Source of the DNA: DASQJJ01 sp035631115
GTDB lineage: Bacteria > Patescibacteriota > Microgenomatia > Levybacterales > UBA12049
Assembly: GCA_035631115.1 (NCBI GenBank)
Contig: DASQJJ010000092.1
Location: 1-5,951, forward strand
Reading direction: 5' to 3'
DNA: 5,951 bases
In this document: in pieces, positions 1 through 4,695 of the stretch
Position numbering within the stretch: position 1 is the first letter of the stretch
Layout of the letters: each line of letters opens with the position of its first letter
Made by a program: the position numbers and the translations under genes
Notes under the pieces: generated by a model
What the model saw: the letters and a program-made list of their open reading frames with translations, nothing else
What the model was told of the DNA's origin: nothing
The model's database searches: none

Positions 1-710
1 TCAATTGCATAAATGCCATTAGCTGCTCCATTCTTAGGCAAATCTTGTGCATCTAAAGCAAGACTTGGCTGGCACCAATTACCACTCCCGATTCCCGTAC
101 CAAGAGTAACTGCACCATCACCAATAGAAGCTATTTTGATATCCCCTGCATAGGTAGAATTGCTAGGAGGATTACTAAAGTCATTTATAGATGTGTCTGT
201 GTAGGGCAAGTTACCATTTCGCGTTAGATAACCTGTTGTGCTCACTGAAGAATTTGCAATTGGCTTATCCCATGTCACTGTTGTAGTAACCTGCTTTGTG
301 GATGAATCGTTATAACAACCTGTTACGCATGTCGCAACAATTGCATCTGTTATTGAATCTCTAAAAACAGGAGATATTTGTATGCGATATCCTGTTATCG
401 TAGCAGGAAGAGGCTGAGCAACAGGAGTAAGTGTCCATGTCCCGGCTGCTGTTTTTTTAGGATAATATGTCCCGTCGACTGCAAATGCTGTCCAATCGGC
501 TTCGCGAAACACTCGTGCTGCTTCTTGACCTTCACGTGCATACGATAGTGCCAATTGCCGCTGCTCACTTTGTGCACGTCCGCTCCTACTTGCAATAAAC
601 CCAAAAAGAAGAGCAGGCAAAGGTATGGCCATAAGACCAACAGTAATCATAAGCTCAATTAATGATTGTCCTCCTGAATCTTGAATCGTAAATCTTGAAT
701 CTTTTCTCAT
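1..710 (-). CDS. PilV-like minor type IV prepilin (3' end beyond window)
   Basis: Open reading frame of 236 codons from an ATG at 708-710 that is still open at base 1, so the C-terminus is missing. Seen: a 14-residue leader ending in Gly-Gly, then QSLIELM with the conserved Glu at mature position +5 (E19), followed by a hydrophobic helix to about residue 40. This is the class III signal cut and N-methylated by prepilin peptidase. After the helix comes AREGQEAARVFREADW (58-73), GTYYP, a W-x-L strand, and VTTTVTWDKP (141-150). In my knowledge of PilV-like pilins from Patescibacteria this order is typical. Mature residue +1 is Gln rather than Phe, and there is a CVTGC motif (128-132). It is the fourth gene of the pil operon, 3 bp after the preceding stop and in the same frame, with no visible ribosome binding site, so coupled translation is likely. 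Its leader is encoded by a heptamer repeat. Probable role: minor pilin in the pilus tip or priming complex; the exact subtype is inference. Confidence 0.85.
   Translation of the reverse strand, partial: MRKDSRFTIQDSGGQSLIELMITVGLMAIPLPALLFGFIASRSGRAQSEQRQLALSYAREGQEAARVFREADWTAFAVDGTYYPKKTAAGTWTLTPVAQPLPATITGYRIQISPVFRDSITDAIVATCVTGCYNDSSTKQVTTTVTWDKPIANSSVSTTGYLTRNGNLPYTDTSINDFSNPPSNSTYAGDIKIASIGDGAVTLGTGIGSGNWCQPSLALDAQDLPKNGAANGIYAI
676..703 (-). repeat. 7-bp tandem repeat in PilV-like leader
   Basis: Four consecutive heptamers, on the coding strand AAGATTC, AAGATTT, ACGATTC, AAGATTC. They begin 4 bases after the ATG codon and encode most of the leader (KDSRFTIQDS). The sequence differs from the heptamer at the preceding gene start but has the same unit length and the same position relative to the gene. 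A one-unit change would shift the frame of the only plausible start. Confidence 0.85.
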
Positions 711-713
711 ATT

Positions 714-1277
714 CTAGTCTGCTGTTATAACTCCATATCTATTAAATATTATGGTTTTGGATTCTGTTCCTGCTGTATTAACAACAGTAATAGTTGTGGG
801 TGAGGATATCTCTCCATTTACTTTGGTAAAAACCATATCTCCAGATGCACAACCAACAGTACAAGTAAAAGAAATATTGTCATCTATGGTCACAGGAGAA
901 GTCGATGAAGCTCCCACAAAACTTCCTCCTTGAAAAAGGGTGTATGTATTGCTTCCTGTAAAATGGATACCAAAATTACCACTCCCATGTATCCCATTCA
1001 TTGCTTTTATTTGCTGACTTTTTATGTCTGCTATGAGAGATTCTTCTGCAGTTGCGGCAGATGTGCTACGCTGTGCACTCATTAAGCTAAAAGTGGTGAA
1101 ACCGAGAAGAATAGCGGCAATAGACATTGCCAAGAGAAGTTCTATAAGAGTAAATCCAGCATTTTGGTTTGTCCATAATCTGATCCTGGATGCACTTCGC
1201 TTACCAGGATGACGAAAAGGATTTTCATTTAAAATTTGAAATTTGAAATTTGACATTTGAAATTCATTAGTGGGCAC
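714..1277 (-). CDS. GspH/FimT-like type IV prepilin (pseudopilin)
   Basis: Encodes 187 residues. The sequence NAGFTLIELLLAMS (39-52) is a textbook prepilin site: cleavage after Gly41, Phe at +1, Glu46 at +5, then a hydrophobic helix to about residue 66. The C-terminal part is a beta-rich region ending in TIIFNRYGVITAD, which resembles the GspH/FimT pseudopilin ending; the family assignment is by this resemblance. It also has a CTVGC motif (139-143). The start is GTG at 1275-1277, overlapping the end of pilC by 11 bp. The in-frame ATG at 1254-1256 (residue 8) is the alternative. No ATG, GTG or TTG lies closer to the cleavage site, so the leader is 41 or 34 residues, long for this family. Nearly all of it is encoded by two repeats (1232-1266 and 1183-1210). 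No good ribosome binding site is seen; coupling to pilC is likely. Expected role: minor pilin or pseudopilin in pilus initiation at the inner membrane. Confidence 0.9.
   Translation of the reverse strand: MPTNEFQMSNFKFQILNENPFRHPGKRSASRIRLWTNQNAGFTLIELLLAMSIAAILLGFTTFSLMSAQRSTSAATAEESLIADIKSQQIKAMNGIHGSGNFGIHFTGSNTYTLFQGGSFVGASSTSPVTIDDNISFTCTVGCASGDMVFTKVNGEISSPTTITVVNTAGTESKTIIFNRYGVITAD
1183..1210. repeat. Hairpin-type repeat inside prepilin leader
   Basis: A perfect 7-bp inverted repeat, ATCCTGG (1183-1189) and CCAGGAT (1204-1210), flanks a 14-base loop containing CTTCGCTT. The surrounding sequence (TCCTGG...CTTCGCTTAC..GGATGACG) resembles the dispersed bacterial repeats of the type GATCCTTCGCTTCGCTCAGGATGAC. 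That resemblance is from memory. It lies wholly within the coding sequence and is translated as RHPGKRSASRI (22-32) of the prepilin leader. Confidence 0.6.
1232..1266. repeat. 7-bp tandem repeat at prepilin start
   Basis: Plus-strand units are AAATTTG at 1232, 1239 and 1246, a variant ACATTTG at 1253, and a degenerate AAATTCA at 1260: three perfect plus two imperfect heptamers. The array spans the pilC/prepilin junction and encodes EFQMSNFKFQI in the prepilin leader. The variant unit creates the in-frame ATG at 1254-1256. The degenerate unit supplies the last two bases of an out-of-frame ATG at 1265-1267, which overlaps the pilC stop as TAATG. Confidence 0.9.
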
Positions 1278-2319
1278 CTATTTGTCCAATCAAGCCATAT
1301 ATTGGGCCGATAATTGCAACCATCATAGACCCTACCATTACGGCAACAACAACCAACATAATTGGCTCAAGAAGTGCAGTGAGAACAGCCAATGTATCTG
1401 TAATACGATAATCTAAATATTCAGATATATCCTCTAGCGATTTTGCAAGCGAACCTGTTTTTTCTCCTGCTTGTGTTAATTCTATAAGTGTCCCTGGAAA
1501 TATCTTTTTATGCATTTTAAAGCTAGAAGATAACGTTTTTCCTGTGAGAATTGTTTGCTTCGCATGAGCAATTGCTCTTGCAACATCTGGCCTTTGAACA
1601 ACACTTTCTGTCAGCTCCAAAGCAGTGGTAATGGATGTTCCGGAATTAAGAAGAAGATGGAGACTTCGCGTGAAATGCATTAAATCAATATCACGAATAA
1701 GAGGGGAAATAAGAGGAAGCTTGTAAAAAAAGGACAAAACACGCTTTTTTTGAAATCTATACAATAAAAATGCACCAACACCAAGTACCATCAATCCTGC
1801 GATAACAAAAATGGTTTGATGCGTTAATACATTAGAAGCAAAAATAAGAATCTTTGTTGGAAGAGGAAGTTTTACTTTTAACTGAGTAAAAACAGTTGCA
1901 ATTTTTGGCATAACAACTACCAAAATTAAAAGAAGTACAGCAACAAAAACCAACAGTACTAAAAAAGGATAGGTAAGTGCAGACCTAATCTTTCGATTAA
2001 AGATAATGTCATTTTTTATTTGCTCTTTCATATCTTTTAGGATAATGTCCAATGTACCAGATTGCTCCGATGCTCTCACCATATTTACCGTTATGGTGTC
2101 AAAAACATAGGGGAATTTAGCCAAAGATTCAAATAAATGCTTTCCTTTTAGTAAGTCTGCACTAATTTCTGTGAGGATTTTTTTGGTATTTCCTCGTGCT
2201 TCCTCACCTAAGGAGTGGATTGCAGAAAGAATTGGGATTCCAGCAGACAACATGGTTGAGAGGTTACTCACCAAATTTAAAAGCTCGCTACTGGATAATG
2301 TTATTCTTTTCAATGTCAT
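1267..2319 (-). CDS. pilC: Type IV pilus inner-membrane platform protein PilC (GspF family)
   Basis: Polytopic inner-membrane protein on which the PilB ATPase acts to extract pilin subunits and polymerise the fibre. There are 350 residues with two T2SSF repeats, about 15-137 and 215-338. First repeat: MLSAGIPILSAI (23-34), ASEQSGTL (83-90), ALTYPFLVLLV (114-124). Second repeat: LLLNSGTSITTAL (222-234), AGEKTGSL (284-291), LEPIMLVVVAVMVG (317-330). Membrane helices are visible at about 117-137, 168-188 and 315-338. Family members are usually near 400 residues. This one begins directly at the first repeat and lacks the usual N-terminal cytoplasmic segment of roughly 40-50 residues. It starts at ATG 2317-2319, overlapping the pilB stop by 4 bp (ATGA), a typical coupling arrangement. 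No strong ribosome binding site is seen. The gene ends inside the next prepilin gene. Confidence 0.95.
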   Translation of the reverse strand: MTLKRITLSSSELLNLVSNLSTMLSAGIPILSAIHSLGEEARGNTKKILTEISADLLKGKHLFESLAKFPYVFDTITVNMVRASEQSGTLDIILKDMKEQIKNDIIFNRKIRSALTYPFLVLLVFVAVLLLILVVVMPKIATVFTQLKVKLPLPTKILIFASNVLTHQTIFVIAGLMVLGVGAFLLYRFQKKRVLSFFYKLPLISPLIRDIDLMHFTRSLHLLLNSGTSITTALELTESVVQRPDVARAIAHAKQTILTGKTLSSSFKMHKKIFPGTLIELTQAGEKTGSLAKSLEDISEYLDYRITDTLAVLTALLEPIMLVVVAVMVGSMMVAIIGPIYGLIGQIGAH

Positions 2320-4004
2320 AGTTCGTCTGATTTGATTACTCGCAATACTTCTTCAAGGGAGGTTACTCCAAGTGCGACTTTTTGAAGCCCATCTTCCAAG
2401 AGTGGCGTCATCCCTTCATTTATTGCAGCCTTTCTTATAGTAGCAGAATCTTGCTTTTGTATAATGAGCTGTCGTATCTTTTCGGAAATTTGCAACACTT
2501 CAAATATACCAATTCTTCCTGAATACCCAGTAAAATTACAAAAATTACATCCTTCACCAACAAAAACCTTCAAATGTGCTTTTTTTCCAAAATATTTGTC
2601 TGGTATTTGTTTGGCAATATCTTTTCGAATAAATTCTCGCTTTATACTTGATTCTTTTTTACAACTAGAACAAATTTTTCTTACCAAACGCTGTGCAATA
2701 ATAACATTCATTGTTGAGGCAATAAGGAAAGGCTCTACCTTCATATCTATGAGTCGAGGAAGTGCCGTTGCTGCATCGCTTGTGTGAAGTGTCGATAAAA
2801 CCAAATGACCTGTTAAAGATGCATTTACTGCAATATCTGCTGTCTCACTATCTCGAATTTCTCCAACAAAAATAACATTTGGATCTTGGCGCAAGATACT
2901 TCGAAGTCCATTGGCAAAGGTAAGACTTGTTTTTGCATTCACAGGGATATGGTTGACTCCTTTAATTCTATATTCAACCGGGTCTTCAATAGTAGTAATA
3001 TTTTTCTCGCGAGTATTGAGAATTTTAAGAAGAGAATAGATACTTGTTGTTTTACCACTTCCTGTTGGACCAGTAGATAAAATCATTCCGTAAGACTTAT
3101 TAACCGCATCATATACCTTTTCTAAGTCTTTTGAATTCATTCCTAAATCAGACAAAGAGAAAGAGCGAAATTTAGAAGAGAGAAGACGCATAACAATTTT
3201 TTCTCCTTCTGTTGTTGGAATAACAGACACACGAATATCTACCTTTTCACCATCTAGATCCATTCTCATTTTTCCATCCTGAGAATCCAAATGCTCATCT
3301 GTACGCAAGTTGGATAATACTTTTATTCTAGTAACAATGCTGCTGTGCAAATTTTTATCCACAACGAGGACGTCTCGCAATACACTATCTATTCGAAATC
3401 GTACCAAGACATTTCCTTCTTCTGGCTCTATATGAATATCCGATGCCTTGTCCCGATATGCATAAGTAATGAGTAAGTCAACAATTTTAATAATTGGTGC
3501 ATCGCTCGTTAAGGCTCCTGATGCAATCAAATCCTGCTTTATCAACTCATCAACAGAATGTTGCAGGTCTTTTCGATACATCTGGATGGTAGCGTCAATA
3601 TCTGCATGGGTCGCATAATGAATAACGGGTTTTTTAGATATTTTTTTCTCTATCATGTCAAAAAGCTCTGCATTGTCAGGGTAGGAAGTAGCAATACTAA
3701 TATTCCGCTCACTTTGATTAAAAATAATTGTCTTATGTTTTCTTGCAACTACTTCAGGAATAAGATGAAATATATCTTGTGGAATACGAGTCTTGGATAC
3801 TTCTACAAAAGGAAGATTAAGAAAATCGGCAGTCATTTTTCCCAACTTTTCGTCTGTGACAACGCCCCTTTCTATTGCAGCCTGCGCAAAGGGAATATGG
3901 GCATTTCTAGCAAAAGCGTACAATTCAGCAATAGATTTTTCATCTATAACCTTTTTCTCAGAAAAAAGAGTCTTTAATTGACTATCTGTGAGTAACATAG
4001 GCAC
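2316..4004 (-). CDS. pilB: Type IV pilus assembly ATPase PilB (GspE family)
   Basis: Cytoplasmic hexameric ATPase that powers pilus assembly. There are 562 residues, the normal family length. Order: MshEN/GspE-type N-terminal domain (about 1-140), linker helix, the ASDIHIEPEEGNVLVRFRID region (187-206), Walker A GPTGSGKTT (312-320), Asp box ITTIEDPVEYR (336-346), Walker B LRQDPNVIFVGEIRD (371-385), His box LTGHLVLSTLHTSDA (397-411). A tetracysteine zinc site follows: CSSC (445-448) and CNFC (486-489). All catalytic motifs are intact. The full-length motor with N-domain and zinc site argues for PilB/GspE rather than the retraction ATPase PilT. The start is GTG at 4002-4004; the ATG at 3996-3998 two codons later is equally plausible and leaves MLLTDSQL as N-terminus. 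First gene of the operon, about 20-26 nt downstream of the predicted transcription start. Confidence 0.96.
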   Translation of the reverse strand: MPMLLTDSQLKTLFSEKKVIDEKSIAELYAFARNAHIPFAQAAIERGVVTDEKLGKMTADFLNLPFVEVSKTRIPQDIFHLIPEVVARKHKTIIFNQSERNISIATSYPDNAELFDMIEKKISKKPVIHYATHADIDATIQMYRKDLQHSVDELIKQDLIASGALTSDAPIIKIVDLLITYAYRDKASDIHIEPEEGNVLVRFRIDSVLRDVLVVDKNLHSSIVTRIKVLSNLRTDEHLDSQDGKMRMDLDGEKVDIRVSVIPTTEGEKIVMRLLSSKFRSFSLSDLGMNSKDLEKVYDAVNKSYGMILSTGPTGSGKTTSIYSLLKILNTREKNITTIEDPVEYRIKGVNHIPVNAKTSLTFANGLRSILRQDPNVIFVGEIRDSETADIAVNASLTGHLVLSTLHTSDAATALPRLIDMKVEPFLIASTMNVIIAQRLVRKICSSCKKESSIKREFIRKDIAKQIPDKYFGKKAHLKVFVGEGCNFCNFTGYSGRIGIFEVLQISEKIRQLIIQKQDSATIRKAAINEGMTPLLEDGLQKVALGVTSLEEVLRVIKSDEL

Positions 4005-4030
4005 AACCCAAAGGCAGCTAGGGCAATCAA

Positions 4031-4059
4031 ATTATAGTACAAACTATATCAAAAGTCAA
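4031..4059 (-). promoter_or_regulatory. Sigma70 promoter of the pil operon
   Basis: On the minus strand: -35 TTGACT (4054-4059), a 17-bp spacer, -10 TATAAT (4031-4036). Eleven of twelve consensus bases match. Transcription would start near 4024, giving a 5' leader of about 20 nt to the GTG or 26 nt to the ATG of pilB. Confidence 0.85.
4033..4048. promoter_or_regulatory. Palindrome over the pil promoter -10, possible operator
   Basis: A perfect 16-bp inverted repeat, minus strand TATAGT-TTGT-ACTATA. It covers most of the -10 hexamer and 12 bases of the spacer. A dimeric repressor bound here would block RNA polymerase. AT-rich palindromes arise by chance, so the operator role is inference. Confidence 0.35.
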
Positions 4060-4108
4060 TGCTATAGGCTATATTCTATCTTGCACAAATTTCTGACATT
4101 TTTAGTAT

Positions 4109-4137
4109 TTGACAAGGTTTTTCCCCTTTGCTAAGCT
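4109..4137 (+). promoter_or_regulatory. Extended -10 promoter for the 107-residue protein
   Basis: Perfect -35 TTGACA (4109-4114), 17-bp spacer, and a weak hexamer TAAGCT (4132-4137) preceded by TGC, an extended -10 (TGnTA...T). The expected start falls about 7 bases after the hexamer, at or within a base or two of the GTG at 4144. A weaker alternative, TTGCAC (4081-4086) with TAGTAT (4103-4108), would give a short leader. Confidence 0.6.
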
Positions 4138-4143
4138 TTTTTC

Positions 4144-4467
4144 GTGGCATTAGGAAATTTCACTCCAGGCGCTAAAAGAAGGACGCAACAGGCTGCTGCT
4201 GCAGAATTAATTCGCGCATATGGAGACGGCAATAATTACGATACTACTGGTAGAATTCCCTTTCACCAAGCACTTCGGAATGCAACCGGAAAACAAGGAA
4301 ATGCTGCACGAAGGGACGTTGCAATGGATCTTTCACGCAAGGGCGATTGGAGAGCAGCAGAGATGGCTCAATATGTTGCGATGCCACTTCCAGACGAAGA
4401 CAAGGTCCTTATTTGGAATGAATATCTGAGAAACAAACGAAATCAAGGAGAAGGAGAGTCAGCTTAA
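4144..4467 (+). CDS. Hypothetical 107-residue protein, likely leaderless mRNA
   Basis: I do not recognise this protein. It starts at GTG; an in-frame TAA at 4132-4134 rules out any upstream start, and the next in-frame ATG is around residue 61. Seen: a basic N-terminus (FTPGAKRRTQQ, 6-16), an Ala-rich helix (AAAAELIRAY, 17-26), a Gly/Asn/Asp loop (27-36), and a second basic helical stretch (HQALRNATGKQGNAARRD, 41-58). A tryptophan-bearing helix (KGDWRAAEMAQYVAM, 66-80), an acidic turn (PLPDEDK), and a charged C-terminus follow. There is no signal peptide, membrane helix or cysteine, so a soluble cytoplasmic protein is likely. The basic helices could bind nucleic acid, but no named fold is visible. 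It is transcribed divergently from pilB. Its GC content (about 45% by hand count of four lines) exceeds its neighbours, and the promoter and sensible composition support a real gene. Confidence 0.7.
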   Translation: MALGNFTPGAKRRTQQAAAAELIRAYGDGNNYDTTGRIPFHQALRNATGKQGNAARRDVAMDLSRKGDWRAAEMAQYVAMPLPDEDKVLIWNEYLRNKRNQGEGESA

Positions 4468-4471
4468 TTAA

Positions 4472-4521
4472 ATAGAGTAGCCTAGGGAATTATTTGCTTT
4501 GACTAAGCTGGACTACTCTAT
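4472..4521 (+). terminator. Long dyad after the 107-residue gene, possible terminator
   Basis: ATAGAGTAG (4472-4480) pairs perfectly with CTACTCTAT (4513-4521), and CC (4481-4482) with GG (4510-4511) across one bulged A. The 9-11 bp stem starts 4 bases after the stop codon but encloses about 30 bases and is not followed by a T-run. It is therefore a poor intrinsic terminator. It could instead protect the 3' end or act as a regulatory dyad. Confidence 0.35.
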
Positions 4522-4526
4522 ATCAA
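4499..4526 (+). promoter_or_regulatory. Candidate promoter upstream of the glycosyltransferase
   Basis: TTGACT (4499-4504), a 16-bp spacer and TATCAA (4521-4526), a 9/12 match to sigma70 consensus. The distal arm of the dyad 4472-4521 fills much of the spacer. It would give a leader of about 160 nt containing the GC-rich palindrome. A TTGACA at 4669-4674 lies too close to the start codon (its -10 would overlap 4692-4697) to serve easily. Confidence 0.3.
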
Positions 4527-4536
4527 TAAATTGTAA

Positions 4537-4553
4537 TCGAGGCCTCGGTCGAG
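4537..4553. repeat. GC-rich palindrome in intergenic region
   Basis: CGAGGCCTCG (4538-4547) is a perfect 10-bp palindrome, and CTCG (4544-4547) can also pair with CGAG (4550-4553). TCGAG occurs twice (4537 and 4549). It is a small GC-rich island in an otherwise AT-rich 228-bp gap between two plus-strand genes. Function unknown. Confidence 0.4.
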
Positions 4554-4695
4554 CATAGATAGTAACTCAATATTCCATTGAACAAGGCATGTATTCTTTA
4601 CCTTTTACTTAGGCTCTCTTTTTATCCTTCCTACTCTTACATAAATTTTACTTTGTTTTTACTTCACCTTGACACAATTTTTCTACAGTTTTTAT

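Noticed and set aside
395..640. Minus-strand 81-codon open frame with a hydrophobic N-terminus, signal-peptide-like
   Set aside because: It lies wholly inside the PilV-like prepilin in another frame; its hydrophobic stretch reads the same DNA as the pilin helix, while the prepilin frame has the family motifs.
670..675. Perfect AGGAGG on the coding strand inside the PilV-like gene
   Set aside because: It encodes part of the Gly-Gly cleavage site. The next ATG is about 19 bases away and lies after the conserved Glu, so it cannot start a functional prepilin.
751..1212. Plus-strand open frames of about 60 codons (751-933, 1024-1212)
   Set aside because: They are antisense to the GspH-like prepilin and have no promoter, start context or recognisable product.
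1183..1266. Repeats considered as a CRISPR array or mobile element end
   Set aside because: The heptamers are contiguous without spacers, the hairpin repeat occurs once, and there is no transposase, target duplication or cas gene.
2464..3981. Several plus-strand open frames of 62-139 codons
   Set aside because: All are antisense shadows of pilB, whose motifs fix the coding frame.
4220..4429. Plus-strand 69-codon open frame
   Set aside because: It is an alternative frame of the 4144-4467 gene, without its own promoter. The longer frame has the better composition and promoter placement.
4537..4560. GC-rich patch considered as part of a tRNA or small structured RNA
   Set aside because: No acceptor stem, anticodon arm or T-loop consensus could be assembled around it; only a short palindrome is supported.
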